Shown here: piece after piece, positions 44,311-54,417 of the stretch
Layout: the number at the start of each line of letters is the position of its first letter
Numbering within the stretch: the first letter of the stretch is position 1
NCBI RefSeq assembly: GCF_034313965.1
Contig: NZ_JAVIWQ010000002.1
Span: 1,302,001 to 1,366,000, forward strand
Direction: 5' to 3'
DNA length: 64,000 nucleotides
From: Herbaspirillum sp. RTI4
Lineage (GTDB): Bacteria > Pseudomonadota > Gammaproteobacteria > Burkholderiales > Burkholderiaceae_D
Notes under the pieces: generated by a model
What the model saw: only the letters and a program-made list of their open reading frames with translations
Told to the model about the DNA's origin: nothing
Database searches by the model: none
Made by a program: the position numbers and the translations under genes

Positions 44311-44427
44311 GTGCATGAACTTGGTGTTTGAACTTAGTGCATGAACTTAGTGCATGAACTTAGTGCATGAACTTAGCGCATGAATTCGGCACCTGCATGC
44401 GGCACCCGAATGCGGCACCTGACCTGC
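44311..44427 (+). repeat. 13-bp tandem repeat x9 between nrtA and nrtB
   Basis: Nine 13-bp units fill 117 bp, beginning 5 bp after the nrtA stop. Units 3-5 are identical (gtgcatgaactta), and the last three have diverged to gcacctgcatgcg-like forms. It is the longest such array in the window and lies inside an operon. Confidence 0.85.
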
Positions 44428-44491
44428 CAGCCGACCTGACATGCGTCGGCTGGGTGAATGACTTGAATGCAACGCCTTTGAAGGAGATTTC

Positions 44492-45337
44492 ATGAAAGCA
44501 GCCGCCGTAACCGGAATGGACCATCCTCCCCGCATAACCGGCGTTCGTCGCCGCATGGTTTCCTATGCCTGGCTGAAGCCCGTCATTCCTGCGCTGACAG
44601 GCATTGCGACGCTGATACTCGTCTGGCAATTCATCGCCGCCAACACCGGCAATTTCCCGACACCCTGGGTGACTCTGCAAGAAGCGATCAAGCTGTTTGC
44701 CGATCCTTTCTATCGCAATGGCCCCAACGATCAGGGCATAGGCTGGAACATCCTGGCGTCGCTGCAACGGGTCGCCATCGGTTTCGGACTGGCGGCGCTG
44801 GTCGGCATTCCGCTCGGTTTCATGATCGGACGCTTCAAATTTTTATCCGGTATGTTTGGCCCCATCATTAGTCTGCTCAAGCCCGTCTCACCGCTGGCCT
44901 GGCTGCCGATTGGACTGCTGGTATTCAAGTCGGCCAATCCGGCGGCAATCTGGTCGATCTTTATTTGTTCGATCTGGCCGATGGTCATCAATACCGCCGT
45001 GGGCGTGCAGCGCGTGCCGCAGGATTACATGAACGTGGCGCGAGTGCTCAATCTGTCCGAATGGAAAATTCTGACCAAGATACTGTTTCCCTCCGTCCTG
45101 CCTTACATGCTGACCGGTGTGCGTCTGGCGATAGGAACGGCCTGGCTGGTGATCGTAGCGGCAGAGATGCTGACTGGCGGCGTCGGTATCGGTTTCTGGG
45201 TCTGGGATGAGTGGAATAATCTCAATGTCCCTCATATTCTCATCGCCATTGTTGTCATCGGCATCGTTGGCCTGCTGCTGGAACAGTTGCTCGTTGCGCT
45301 GGCCCGTGCCTTCACTTACGAACAAGTCAACACCTGA
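44492..45337 (+). CDS. nrtB: nitrate ABC transporter permease NrtB
   Basis: The 281-residue inner-membrane permease of the SsuC/TauC/NrtB type has about six helices (first at about 28-48) and the coupling loop [40 protein letters not shown] is typical of nitrate permeases. AAGGAG precedes ATG. It forms the pore for NrtA-delivered substrate. Confidence 0.9.
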   Translation: MKAAAVTGMDHPPRITGVRRRMVSYAWLKPVIPALTGIATLILVWQFIAANTGNFPTPWVTLQEAIKLFADPFYRNGPNDQGIGWNILASLQRVAIGFGLAALVGIPLGFMIGRFKFLSGMFGPIISLLKPVSPLAWLPIGLLVFKSANPAAIWSIFICSIWPMVINTAVGVQRVPQDYMNVARVLNLSEWKILTKILFPSVLPYMLTGVRLAIGTAWLVIVAAEMLTGGVGIGFWVWDEWNNLNVPHILIAIVVIGIVGLLLEQLLVALARAFTYEQVNT

Positions 45338-45362
45338 CAACGCCGGATTCATGGAGCCGCAC

Positions 45363-46178
45363 ATGCAAAAGCACGATGAGAAGTTTATTAATATCAATCA
45401 GGTGGAAATGGTTTTCCATACCAAGAAAGGTGATTTCCACGCCTTGCGCGATATCGACCTGACCGTAGGCAAGGGCGAATTCGTGACCCTGATCGGCCAT
45501 TCCGGTTGCGGCAAATCGACCTTGCTCAATCTGATCGCCGGACTACTGCATCCGAGCGCCGGCATCCTGCTGTGCGCTAATCGCGAAATTGCCGGGCCAG
45601 CGCCGGAGCGCGCCGTGGTGTTTCAGAATCACTCGTTGCTGCCCTGGCTGACTTGTTACGACAATATTTATCTGGGCGTGGAGCGCGTATTCGGCGCGGT
45701 CGAAAGCCGCGCGCAGCTCAAAGAGCGCACCATGCAGGCGCTGGCATTGGTGGGTTTGGAAGCGGCCGAGCAAAAGCGGCCCAATGAAATTTCCGGCGGC
45801 ATGAAGCAGCGCGTCGGCATTGCCCGCGCACTGGCGATGGAACCCAAGGTTTTGCTCATGGACGAACCGTTCGGCGCGCTCGATGCGCTGACCCGCGCCC
45901 ATTTGCAGGATGAGTTGCTCAAAATCGTCGCCAAAACCGGTTCGACTGTGGTGATGGTGACGCACGATGTCGATGAAGCCGTGCTGTTGTCCGACCGGAT
46001 CGTCATGATGACCAACGGCCCGGCCGCCACCATCGGCGAAATCGTCGAAGTGGCGTTGCCACGGCCGCGTGAGCGCGTGGCATTGGCGCAGGATGCGGCC
46101 TATGCAGCCTACCGCAGCACTGTGCTGGAATTCCTGTATCGCAAGCAAGCACATCCTGCCGCAAAAATAAGCGCCTGA
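45363..46178 (+). CDS. nrtC: nitrate ABC transporter ATP-binding protein
   Basis: The 271-residue ABC ATPase of the NrtD/SsuB/TauB class has Walker [11 protein letters not shown]-loop [11 protein letters not shown], signature [15 protein letters not shown], Walker [17 protein letters not shown] and H-loop VTHDVDEAV. It lacks the C-terminal NrtA-like domain of cyanobacterial NrtC, so by length it corresponds to NrtD; the symbol follows the frequent proteobacterial nrtABC naming. ATG 45363 has GGAG upstream. Confidence 0.88.
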   Translation: MQKHDEKFININQVEMVFHTKKGDFHALRDIDLTVGKGEFVTLIGHSGCGKSTLLNLIAGLLHPSAGILLCANREIAGPAPERAVVFQNHSLLPWLTCYDNIYLGVERVFGAVESRAQLKERTMQALALVGLEAAEQKRPNEISGGMKQRVGIARALAMEPKVLLMDEPFGALDALTRAHLQDELLKIVAKTGSTVVMVTHDVDEAVLLSDRIVMMTNGPAATIGEIVEVALPRPRERVALAQDAAYAAYRSTVLEFLYRKQAHPAAKISA

Positions 46179-46236
46179 CAAAGCCGCCCGGTGTGCCGTC
46201 TTCGGCAGCACACCGGGCTTAGCGTTACAATCCGGG

Positions 46237-47148
46237 ATGCCCATCGCCCTCGTTTCCTCTCCCCCTCGCCGCGCCTACCTTGGCGGCCTGGCGCTGGCAG
46301 TGGTCGGTGCGATCTTTTTCTCCGCCAAGGCCATCGTCGCCAAACTGATGTATCGGTATCAGGTCGATGCCGTCATGGTCATCAGTCTGCGCATGATGTT
46401 CTCGCTACCGATGTTCGCCGTCGTGGCAATCTGGCAAGCGCGTTCCTCTCCATCGCTCTCCTGGCGCGACAGGGCGCGCATCGTATTTTTGGGTTTGATT
46501 GGGTATTACCTTTCCAGCTTCCTCGATTTTCTCGGTCTTCAATATATTTCAGCGGGACTGGAACGCCTGATTCTGTTTCTCACCCCATCCTTCGTACTGC
46601 TGATTTCCTTTGTCTTTTTCAAACGCAAAGTCGTCTTGCTGGAATGGGCTGCCTTGCTGGTGTCCTATATAGGTACGGCGCTGGTGCTGATGCACGACCT
46701 GCACGTCGGCGGGGATCATGTCGGACTGGGCAGTTTGCTGGTGCTCGGCGCAGCGATTACTTACGCGCTCTATCTGATTTTTTCCGGCGAACTGGTGCGA
46801 CGCGTGGGGCCGTTACGTCTGGTGGCGTATGCCATGTGCGTTTCCAGTGTCGCCTGCATCCTTCAGTTTTTCCTGTTGCGGCCGGTTGGCGCGCTGGTGC
46901 AGCCGATGGCGGTGTATCAGCTGTCCATGTTCAATGCGGTATTTTGCACGGTGTTGCCGGTATTTCTGACCATGATTGCTGTCGCCCGTATCGGCGCACC
47001 GACGGCGGCGCAGGCCGGACTGGTCGGGCCGGTATCGACACTGTTTATGGGCGCAGTGATACTGAATGAACCGATTACCGGGCTGCAACTGGCTGGTACT
47101 GCCCTCGTACTGTCCGGTATCTACATGCTCTCTCGCCGTAACCGCTGA
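46237..47148 (+). CDS. EamA/DMT-family transporter
   Basis: The 303-residue protein has ten hydrophobic helices in two EamA repeats (about 12-145 and 160-295). Internal features such as GLIGYYLSSFLDFLGLQYIS and NEPITGLQLAGTALVLSGIY are typical of the drug/metabolite transporter superfamily. The substrate cannot be inferred. It is 58 bp after the nitrate ATPase gene on the same strand, but a functional link is unproven. Confidence 0.87.
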   Translation: MPIALVSSPPRRAYLGGLALAVVGAIFFSAKAIVAKLMYRYQVDAVMVISLRMMFSLPMFAVVAIWQARSSPSLSWRDRARIVFLGLIGYYLSSFLDFLGLQYISAGLERLILFLTPSFVLLISFVFFKRKVVLLEWAALLVSYIGTALVLMHDLHVGGDHVGLGSLLVLGAAITYALYLIFSGELVRRVGPLRLVAYAMCVSSVACILQFFLLRPVGALVQPMAVYQLSMFNAVFCTVLPVFLTMIAVARIGAPTAAQAGLVGPVSTLFMGAVILNEPITGLQLAGTALVLSGIYMLSRRNR

Positions 47149-47161
47149 TTAAGCTCTGCGC

Positions 47162-47272
47162 GGCGCAATCTCAGGGCTGCAAGGGTTCACAATGGTCGTC
47201 GTACTTTGAGTACGACTGCGCGTCTTACCCCTGACCTTGCGTCGCTCGCTACGCTTACTCAGCGGTTCCGGT
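47162..47272 (+). repeat. direct repeat copy 1 (EamA-qor gap)
   Basis: ggcgcaatctcagggctgc (47162-47180) and, about 75 bp later, ctcagcggttcc recur as a compressed version at 48673-48715. The two copies bracket qor and the small gene after it. Confidence 0.45.
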
Positions 47273-47396
47273 GGTGTCGTTGGCGGGATGAAAAGCACGA
47301 TTGTGTGTTGGAATTCAGGGCTGCGCTTCTTACACAATGTCGTTCGGATTGAGTCTTGAATATCAACATTAAATAAATTACACAAGGAGACGGGAC

Positions 47397-48371
47397 ATGA
47401 GCAAAGCAATCAGGATGGCAAGAAACGGTGGGCCGGAGGTGATGGAGTACGTCGACGTTGAAGTGGGCGAGCCGGGTCCGGGGGAAGTGCGCGTGCGTCA
47501 TAAGGCGTGCGGGCTGAATTTTATCGATGTCTATTTCCGTAATGGCCAGTATCCGCAAGCGCTGCCGGGTGCGCTGGGACAGGAAGCTTCTGGCGTGATT
47601 GAGGCGGTCGGTGCGGGTGTCGTTGGTTTCCGCGAGGGCGACCGGGTGGCATATGCCGGCGGGCCGAATGGTGCGTATTCCGAAGTGCGGGTGATGGCGA
47701 CGACGTTTCTGGTGAAGTTGCCCGATACGATTGATTTCGAGACCGGCGCGGCCATGATGTTGCAGGGGATGACGGTGCAATATCTGCTGCGCTCGACCTT
47801 TCCGCTAAAGGGCGGCGAAACGATTTTGTTCCATGCCGCTGCCGGCGGTATCGGGCTGATTGCCTGCCAGTGGGCGAAGGCGCTGGGCGTGACCATGATC
47901 GGTACCGTCAGTTCGCCGGAAAAAGCGGCACTGGCCAAGGCCAATGGTTGCGCGCATGTGATTAACTACAAAACCGAGAATTTCGTTGAGCGGGTTAAAG
48001 AAATTACCGGAGGCAAGGGCGTGCCGGTAGTCTTCGATTCTATCGGTGAGGATACTTTCATCGGTTCGCTCGATTGTCTTTCTCCACGCGGCTTGATGGT
48101 CAGCTTCGGCAGTGCCTCCGGCCCGGTGTCGCCGTTCACGCTGAAAGAGCTGGTTTCGCGTGGTTCGCTGTACCTGACCCGTCCCTCGCTGGGAAGTTAC
48201 ATCGCCACTCGCGCTGAACTGGATAGCCGCTCCGGCGAGTTGTTTGAGATGGTCGCCAGCGGCAAGGTCAAGATCGATATCCATCAGCGCTATGCCTTGA
48301 AAGACGTGGCGCAGGCGCATGCCGATCTGGAAGCGCGCAAAACGACCGGATCGACGATTCTGATTCCGTAA
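47397..48371 (+). CDS. qor: NADPH:quinone oxidoreductase (zinc-independent MDR family)
   Basis: The 324-residue protein has a GroES-like N-domain (HKACGLNFIDVYFRNGQYP) and a Rossmann domain with LFHAAAGGIGLIACQWAKALG binding NADPH. It lacks the zinc cysteines of alcohol dehydrogenases, as usual for Qor. Known activity is one-electron reduction of quinones; related enzymes reduce crotonyl-type substrates. AAGGAGACGGGAC precedes the ATG. Confidence 0.9.
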   Translation: MSKAIRMARNGGPEVMEYVDVEVGEPGPGEVRVRHKACGLNFIDVYFRNGQYPQALPGALGQEASGVIEAVGAGVVGFREGDRVAYAGGPNGAYSEVRVMATTFLVKLPDTIDFETGAAMMLQGMTVQYLLRSTFPLKGGETILFHAAAGGIGLIACQWAKALGVTMIGTVSSPEKAALAKANGCAHVINYKTENFVERVKEITGGKGVPVVFDSIGEDTFIGSLDCLSPRGLMVSFGSASGPVSPFTLKELVSRGSLYLTRPSLGSYIATRAELDSRSGELFEMVASGKVKIDIHQRYALKDVAQAHADLEARKTTGSTILIP

Positions 48372-48434
48372 GAGTGTATTGACGTCAGCATATTAATTTG
48401 GGGGCCTTGGCCCCCATTGACCAGAAAGAGACGT

Positions 48435-48602
48435 ATGAACGACCCCGTTGAAAAACAGAACGCCGACGCTTTGCCGGATTCCACAGCGCAGAAAAAGGAA
48501 GGGGATGGCACTCCCAAGTTCGGTCGTTTGCTCATCGTCCTGGTTTCGGCGGTGATGCTCATTGGTGTGCTGACCTATGTCATGGAATCGATCTACGAGT
48601 GA
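48435..48602 (+). CDS. small single-span membrane protein
   Basis: The 55-residue protein has a hydrophilic N-terminus (about 1-30) and one membrane helix (about 32-50, LLIVLVSAVMLIGVLTYVM) followed by a short acidic tail. AGAAAGAG lies before ATG 48435. I do not recognise a family. It is 63 bp after qor and may be co-transcribed. Confidence 0.6.
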   Translation: MNDPVEKQNADALPDSTAQKKEGDGTPKFGRLLIVLVSAVMLIGVLTYVMESIYE

Positions 48603-48672
48603 AATTTAAGAACGCTCGTAATTTTGATTGGTAAAATCCCCGCTTTAGGAAGCGATGAATAAGTGCAGTATG

Positions 48673-48715
48673 CGGCGCAAGCTCAGGGCTGCGCGGTAAC
48701 TTAATCAGCGGTTCC
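48673..48715 (+). repeat. direct repeat copy 2 (before pepN)
   Basis: ggcgcaagctcagggctgc is followed by cttaatcagcggttcc. The first part matches 47162-47180 with one mismatch and the end matches near 47260-47272; here the middle is ~65 bp shorter. Confidence 0.45.
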
Positions 48716-48743
48716 CTCATTTCTTTTTCCCCGGATACTTTTC

Positions 48744-51434
48744 ATGCGCACTGATACGCCGCAAACGATTTATCGTAAAAATTACACGCCGCCGCACTAT
48801 CTGGTGCAGACCGTGGAAATGGGTTTCGATCTTGATCCCGCCTTGACGCGCGTGGCCACGCGTATCGTTTTGCAGCGCAATCCGGCCACGAAGAGCAAAG
48901 AGATCGTTCTGTACGGCGAAGAGTTGACGCTGGTGCAGTTGCGCATGAATGGCAAGACGCTGACCAAGCGCGCCTATACGCTCAAAAACGGCGTGCTGAC
49001 CATCCCCGCCGCGCCGGAACAGGTCACGCTGGAGATTGAGACCGCCATCCAGCCTGATCGCAATACGTCCCTGATGGGGCTGTATGTTTCCAGCGGTAAT
49101 TTTTTCACGCAATGCGAGGCGGAAGGTTTCCGCAAAATCACGTATTTCCCGGACCGCCCGGATGTGATGGCGCAATACACCATCATGTTGCGCGCCGACA
49201 AGAAAGCCTATCCGGTGCTGCTGTCGAACGGCAATCTGGTGGCGCAGGGCGATCTGCCCGATGGCCGCCACTATGCGACATGGGAAGACCCGTTCAAGAA
49301 GCCCTCTTACCTGTTTGCGCTGGTCGCCGGCCAACTGGTGTGTCAGGAGCAGACCCACCGTCTGCGATCCGGCCGCGAAGTGCTGTTGCAGGTGTGGGTG
49401 GAAAAGGGCAATCTGGACAAGACCGCCCATGCCATGGATTCGCTGGTCAACAGCATTCGCTGGGATGAGGAGCGTTACGGACTGGAACTGGATCTCGACC
49501 GCTTCATGATTGTCGCCGTCGGCGATTTCAACATGGGCGCGATGGAAAACAAGGGCCTTAACATTTTCAACACCAAATTCGTGTTGGCCAATCCGCGCAT
49601 TGCTACCGATATCGATTACGCCAATATCGAAGCAGTCGTCGGCCACGAATATTTCCACAACTGGACCGGTAACCGCGTGACTTGCCGCGACTGGTTCCAG
49701 CTGTCGCTGAAAGAGGGACTGACGGTCTTCCGCGATCAGGAGTTTTCCGCCGATATGGTCGGTACCGACAGCGGCCGCGCGGTCAAGCGCATCGATGATG
49801 TACGGGTGTTGCGACAAGCGCAGTTTCCCGAAGATGCGGGACCGATGGCGCATCCGGTGCGGCCCGATTCCTTTGTCGAAATCAATAATTTCTACACCGT
49901 CACCGTCTATGAAAAGGGCGCTGAAGTCGTGCGTATGTATCAAACCCTGCTGGGCCGCGATGGCTTCCGCAAGGGGATGGATCTGTATTTCGCGCGGCAT
50001 GACGGTCAGGCCGTGACCTGCGACGATTTCCGCGCCGCCATGGCCGATGCCAACGGGCGCGATCTCGATCTGTTTGGTCGCTGGTACAGTCAGGCCGGTA
50101 CACCCCGGGTTCAGGCGGAGATGACTTATGACGCCGCCGCCAAAACAGTGGCACTGACCCTTACACAGAGTTGCCCCGCAACGGTGGGACAAGCTGAAAA
50201 ATTAGCCTTCCATATTCCGGTTGCGGTCGGATTGTTGGGTGCCGATGGACGCGATCTGCCCTTGCATCTGGAAGGCGCAGCGGCGACCGGTGCCACGACG
50301 CAGGTGCTGGAGCTGACCGCTGCGCGGCAGACTTTCCGCTTTCTGGATGTTGAGCAAGCGCCGGTGCCGTCGCTACTGCGCGGTTTTTCCGCGCCGGTCG
50401 TACTGGAATATACCTATACGGACGCCCAACTGGCATTCCTGATGGCGCATGACAGCGATGCCTTCAATCGCTGGGAAGCCGGACAGCGGCTGGCGATGCG
50501 ACGTTTGCTGACGCTGACTTTGGCGGTGCAGGCAGGACGTCAGTCCGGTCATCGGATCGACACCGACGCGCTGCTGGCGAGTCTGGGTGTTGACGATGGC
50601 TTGGGTAATGCGCTGCGCGGAGTGTTGTCTGACCGTACGCTAGACCCGGCCTTTTGCGAGCTGGTGCTGACGCTGCCGTCGGAAACCATGATCGCGGAGC
50701 AGATGGACGAGATCGATCCGCAGGCAATCCATGCGGCGCGGCAATTCTTGCGGCGCAGTCTGGCACAGCAAGTGCAGCCTGAATTGCTGGCGGCTTATCG
50801 CTCGCATCGGGCATCGGCACCCTACAGTCCCGATGCGGCTTCTTCCGGCAAGCGCGCTTATCGGAATGCTGCGCTGTCTTATCTGGCCGAGCTGGACGAT
50901 GCGCAGGCGCACACGTTGGCGCAGCAGCAATACGACCGCGCAGACAACATGACTGACCGCATGGCATCGCTGGCGGCGCTGACCAATAGCAGCGCACCCG
51001 GCAAGGCGGCCGCTTTGGCTGGCTTCTATGCGGAATTTGAAGCCGAAGCCCTGGTGATCGACAAATGGTTCACCTTGCAAGCGACCGCACGCGACGCCGA
51101 TGTCGCCGCGATGCGGGTTTTGCTCAAGCACCCTGCGTTTTCACTGAAAAATCCGAATCGTGCGCGCAGCCTGATTTTCAGCTTCTGCAACGGCAATCCG
51201 GCGGCATTCCATGCGGCGGACGGCAGCGGTTACGATTTCTGGGCAGAGCAGGTGATTGCGCTTAATGCAGGTAATCCGCAAGTGGCCGCACGGCTGGCAC
51301 GCAGTCTTGATCGCTGGCGTAAATATGCCCCCGCCTTGCAGGGTAAAATGCGCGCCGCGCTGAAGCGGGTTGCTGCCGCGCCCAAGCTTTCACGCGACGT
51401 ACTGGAAGTGATAGGCAAGGCATTGGCTGATTGA
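48744..51434 (+). CDS. pepN: aminopeptidase N
   Basis: The 896-residue M1 zinc metallopeptidase removes N-terminal residues from peptides in the cytoplasm. The exopeptidase motif GAMEN is near 264-268 and the zinc site HEYFH (H301, E302, H305) has its third ligand E324 (LKEGLTVF). The C-terminal half is the helical M1 superstructure. Length matches E. coli PepN (870). Confidence 0.95.
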   Translation: MRTDTPQTIYRKNYTPPHYLVQTVEMGFDLDPALTRVATRIVLQRNPATKSKEIVLYGEELTLVQLRMNGKTLTKRAYTLKNGVLTIPAAPEQVTLEIETAIQPDRNTSLMGLYVSSGNFFTQCEAEGFRKITYFPDRPDVMAQYTIMLRADKKAYPVLLSNGNLVAQGDLPDGRHYATWEDPFKKPSYLFALVAGQLVCQEQTHRLRSGREVLLQVWVEKGNLDKTAHAMDSLVNSIRWDEERYGLELDLDRFMIVAVGDFNMGAMENKGLNIFNTKFVLANPRIATDIDYANIEAVVGHEYFHNWTGNRVTCRDWFQLSLKEGLTVFRDQEFSADMVGTDSGRAVKRIDDVRVLRQAQFPEDAGPMAHPVRPDSFVEINNFYTVTVYEKGAEVVRMYQTLLGRDGFRKGMDLYFARHDGQAVTCDDFRAAMADANGRDLDLFGRWYSQAGTPRVQAEMTYDAAAKTVALTLTQSCPATVGQAEKLAFHIPVAVGLLGADGRDLPLHLEGAAATGATTQVLELTAARQTFRFLDVEQAPVPSLLRGFSAPVVLEYTYTDAQLAFLMAHDSDAFNRWEAGQRLAMRRLLTLTLAVQAGRQSGHRIDTDALLASLGVDDGLGNALRGVLSDRTLDPAFCELVLTLPSETMIAEQMDEIDPQAIHAARQFLRRSLAQQVQPELLAAYRSHRASAPYSPDAASSGKRAYRNAALSYLAELDDAQAHTLAQQQYDRADNMTDRMASLAALTNSSAPGKAAALAGFYAEFEAEALVIDKWFTLQATARDADVAAMRVLLKHPAFSLKNPNRARSLIFSFCNGNPAAFHAADGSGYDFWAEQVIALNAGNPQVAARLARSLDRWRKYAPALQGKMRAALKRVAAAPKLSRDVLEVIGKALAD

Positions 51435-51470
51435 TTTATTAAGGGTGTCGCTGATCTGAGCTTGCGCTTG

Positions 51471-51506
51471 CATCCATTGCATCGATTGCATCGATTGCAT
51501 TGTTAG
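51471..51506 (+). repeat. 9-bp tandem repeat x4 between pepN and fbp
   Basis: gcatccatt, gcatcgatt, gcatcgatt and gcattgtta follow each other about 37 bp after the pepN stop and 77 bp before fbp. Confidence 0.75.
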
Positions 51507-51582
51507 CGTCACGGTATCGGCGGCTTCTTTTCCATTTTTTAACGATTTCATTTCGTTTTCCTTATTTTTACGAAAGCACACC

Positions 51583-52587
51583 ATGACCAAACGCATCAGT
51601 CTTACCCAGCATTTAATTGAGCAGCAACGCTTGCACAACAAGATTCCTTCCGAATTGCGTTTGCTCATTGAAGTTGTCGGCCGTGCCTGCAAGAGCATCA
51701 GCCATGCAGTCGGCAAGGGCGCGCTGGGTGAAGTGCTGGGCAGTGCCGAAAGTGAAAACGTGCAGGGCGAAGTGCAAAAAAAGCTGGACATCATTTCCAA
51801 TGAAATCCTGCTCGAAGCCAATGAGTGGGGCGGTCATCTGGCAGCGATGGCATCGGAAGAAATGGAAACCATCCATTTGATTCCTAACCGCTATCCGATG
51901 GGCGAATACATGTTGTTGTTCGACCCGCTCGATGGCTCCAGCAATATCGACGTCAATGTCTCGATCGGCACGATCTTTTCGGTACTGAAAGCGCCTGAAG
52001 GCATGGGTACGCCGACCGAGCAGGCCTTTTTACAGCCAGGTGCCAAGCAAGTCGCCGCCGGTTACGCTGTTTATGGGCCGCAAACCGTGCTGGTGCTGAC
52101 CACCGGCGATGGCGTTCACTGCTTTACGCTGGATCGTGAAATGGGTGCCTGGGTGCTGACGCAAAAGAATATTCAGATTCCGGCCGATACCAAGGAATTT
52201 GCGATTAACGTTTCCAACTCACGTCATTGGTACCCGCCTGTCAGTCGTTATGTCACGGAGTTGCTGGCAGGAAAAGAAGGCCCTTTGGGCAAAGATTTCA
52301 ATATGCGTTGGGTGGCGTCGATGGTGGCCGATGTGCATCGTATCCTGACGCGCGGCGGCATCTTCATGTATCCGGCCGATGCGCGGGAACCGGAAAAGCC
52401 GGGCAAGCTGCGTCTGATGTATGAAGCTAATCCGATGGCATTTATCGTCGAACAGGCGGGCGGCGCGGCGACGAATGGTCAGCAGCGGATTATGGATATC
52501 CAGCCGGAAAAATTGCACCAGCGTGTGCCGGTTTTCCTCGGATCGAAAAATGAGGTCGAGCGCGTGACGGCTTACCATCAGCAGTAA
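51583..52587 (+). CDS. fbp: fructose-1,6-bisphosphatase class I
   Basis: The 334-residue gluconeogenic enzyme hydrolyses fructose-1,6-bisphosphate to fructose-6-phosphate. The metal/phosphate site [20 protein letters not shown] starts near 113 (D114, D117), and [20 protein letters not shown] is the C-terminal family signature. The final codons and TAA are part of a 14-bp tandem repeat. Confidence 0.95.
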   Translation: MTKRISLTQHLIEQQRLHNKIPSELRLLIEVVGRACKSISHAVGKGALGEVLGSAESENVQGEVQKKLDIISNEILLEANEWGGHLAAMASEEMETIHLIPNRYPMGEYMLLFDPLDGSSNIDVNVSIGTIFSVLKAPEGMGTPTEQAFLQPGAKQVAAGYAVYGPQTVLVLTTGDGVHCFTLDREMGAWVLTQKNIQIPADTKEFAINVSNSRHWYPPVSRYVTELLAGKEGPLGKDFNMRWVASMVADVHRILTRGGIFMYPADAREPEKPGKLRLMYEANPMAFIVEQAGGAATNGQQRIMDIQPEKLHQRVPVFLGSKNEVERVTAYHQQ

Positions 52588-52619
52588 AGAGTCAGCAGTA
52601 AAGAGCCAGCAGTAAATAG
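52578..52619 (+). repeat. 14-bp tandem repeat x3 spanning the fbp stop codon
   Basis: tcagcagtaaagag occurs at 52578 and 52592 (identical), and ccagcagtaaatag at 52606. Unit 1 contains the last codons and TAA (52585-52587) of fbp. The repeats occupy most of the spacer to pyrC. Confidence 0.85.
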
Positions 52620-52659
52620 CTGGCCATCAATTGATCAAAATGCGGGAGAGGATTACTAC

Positions 52660-53697
52660 ATGACAGACAGTCTTACCATCACGCGCCCCGATGACTGGCA
52701 CCTTCACTTGCGTGACGGTGCCGTCATGGCAAGCGTCTTGCCGGATACCGCACGTCAGTTCGCGCGCGCCATCGTGATGCCGAACCTGAAACCGCCGGTG
52801 ACCACTACGGCGCAGGCGGGTGCTTATCGTGAACGCATTCTCGCGGCCTTGCCAGCTGGCCTTGATTTCACGCCACTGATGGCGCTGTACCTCACGGACA
52901 ACACTCCACCCGATGAAATTCGCCGCGCCGCCGACAGCGGTTTTGTGCATGCGGTTAAATTGTATCCGGCCGGTGCTACGACCAATTCCGACGCTGGCGT
53001 GAGCGATCTGAGCAAATGCAGCAAGACGCTGGAAGTCATGCAGGAACTCGGTATGCCCTTGTTAGTGCATGGCGAAGTGACCGATCCTCAGGTCGATATT
53101 TTCGACCGTGAGGCGCTGTTCATCGAGCGTGTGATGCAGCCGTTGCGGCGCGCTATGCCCGAGTTGAAAGTGGTGTTCGAACATATCACTACGCTGGAAG
53201 CGGCGCAGTATGTCAGTACGGCGGAGGGGCCGACGGCGGCGACGATTACCGCCCATCATTTGCTCTATAACCGCAATGAATTATTCAGGGGCGGCATCCG
53301 CCCACACTATTACTGTCTGCCGGTGCTCAAGCGTGAAACGCATCGGCTGGCCTTGGTGGCGGCGGCGGTTTCCGGCAATCCGCGCTTTTTCCTCGGTACC
53401 GATTCCGCGCCGCATGCCAAGGGCGTCAAGGAAAATGCATGCGGTTGTGCCGGTTGCTATACCGCTTCGCATGCGCTGGAGTTATACGCGCAGGCCTTCG
53501 ATCAGGCCGGTGCGCTGGATAAGCTGGAAGCCTTCGCCAGTTTCAATGGCCCTGCGTTTTATGGTTTGCCGCGCAACGCGGGGCAAGTCACGCTGGTACG
53601 CCAGTCGTGGATCGTACCGACTGAGTTGCCTATGGGCGACAGCAGCGTGGTGCCACTCAATGGCGGCGAGAACATCGACTGGAAGCTGCTGGCCTGA
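52660..53697 (+). CDS. pyrC: dihydroorotase (class II type)
   Basis: The 345-residue zinc amidohydrolase cyclises carbamoyl-aspartate in pyrimidine synthesis. H14 and H16 ([10 protein letters not shown]), the carbamylated K100 ([16 protein letters not shown]), and D248 ([11 protein letters not shown]) make up the binuclear site. Length and motifs match E. coli PyrC (348). It begins 72 bp after fbp on the same strand. Confidence 0.95.
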   Translation: MTDSLTITRPDDWHLHLRDGAVMASVLPDTARQFARAIVMPNLKPPVTTTAQAGAYRERILAALPAGLDFTPLMALYLTDNTPPDEIRRAADSGFVHAVKLYPAGATTNSDAGVSDLSKCSKTLEVMQELGMPLLVHGEVTDPQVDIFDREALFIERVMQPLRRAMPELKVVFEHITTLEAAQYVSTAEGPTAATITAHHLLYNRNELFRGGIRPHYYCLPVLKRETHRLALVAAAVSGNPRFFLGTDSAPHAKGVKENACGCAGCYTASHALELYAQAFDQAGALDKLEAFASFNGPAFYGLPRNAGQVTLVRQSWIVPTELPMGDSSVVPLNGGENIDWKLLA

Positions 53698-53768
53698 GTC
53701 GGGGGCGTCAGGATTGGTCTGCGTCGTGCAAACGGATCGTTTGGCCAAAAAATAAAAGGGGAAGTGAA

Positions 53769-54395
53769 ATGGGACTCTTCGATAAGCTGATCGTGGATAT
53801 GGACAAGGCGCTGCGGGTGATGAGCGGAGTGGCTGCTGCCAGCCGGGCGAATCCGGCGGGGCCAGTGCCGGACGGCGTGTTGAGCGAGACTGAAAAACGG
53901 CACAGTGCCGGTTTGATGCGCATCAACCATGTTGGTGAAGTGTGCGCGCAGGCGCTGTACGACGCTCAGGGGCGGTTTTCGCACAATCCTGCGCTGCGCG
54001 CGCAATTCGCGCATGCCAGCGTGGAAGAGGAAGACCATCTGGCGTGGACGGCGCAACGCTTGCGCGAACTAGGCTCGCGTATCAGCCTGCTTAATCCGAT
54101 CTGGTATGCCGGGTCGTATTTGCTGGGATATGCGGCAGCCAAGGCCGGCGATGCGCGCAACCTTGGTTTCGTGGTCGAAACCGAGCGGCAGGTTGCAGCG
54201 CATCTGGATAGTCACTTACAGGCCTTGCCGGAAGCGGATGTTCGTTCGCGCGCCATCGTGGAGCAGATGCGGCTGGATGAAATCGAACACGGTGCAGCAG
54301 CCCAGGCTTTGGGTGCGGCACCGGTGCCGGCGCTGGTGCGCAATGTGATGCAGGGCATGTCTAAAGTGATGACGACGCTGGCGTATCGCCTTTAA
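53769..54395 (+). CDS. coq7: ubiquinone biosynthesis hydroxylase Coq7
   Basis: The 208-residue di-iron carboxylate protein hydroxylates demethoxyubiquinone to the last ubiquinone intermediate. The ligand helices are MRINHVGEVCAQALYDAQ, EEEDHLAW and MRLDEIEHGAAA, giving the duplicated E...ExxH pattern. The membrane-associated face includes LLNPIWYAGSYLLGYAAAK. Coq7 is the alternative to UbiF in many betaproteobacteria. Confidence 0.93.
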   Translation: MGLFDKLIVDMDKALRVMSGVAAASRANPAGPVPDGVLSETEKRHSAGLMRINHVGEVCAQALYDAQGRFSHNPALRAQFAHASVEEEDHLAWTAQRLRELGSRISLLNPIWYAGSYLLGYAAAKAGDARNLGFVVETERQVAAHLDSHLQALPEADVRSRAIVEQMRLDEIEHGAAAQALGAAPVPALVRNVMQGMSKVMTTLAYRL

Positions 54396-54417
54396 TTTTC
54401 AATCCAAGCGGCAGGGA

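Noticed and set aside
44311..44427. tandem array as a CRISPR
   Set aside because: Units are 13 bp and abut without spacers, and no cas genes are present.
48717..50192. 491-codon minus-strand open frame
   Set aside because: It lies wholly across pepN, on the other strand. No family features are visible, and pepN has all its catalytic residues.
52587..52660. possible fbp-pyrC fusion by read-through
   Set aside because: The frame happens to stay open from the fbp stop to the pyrC start, but pyrC has its own ribosome site and both proteins are complete and normal in length.
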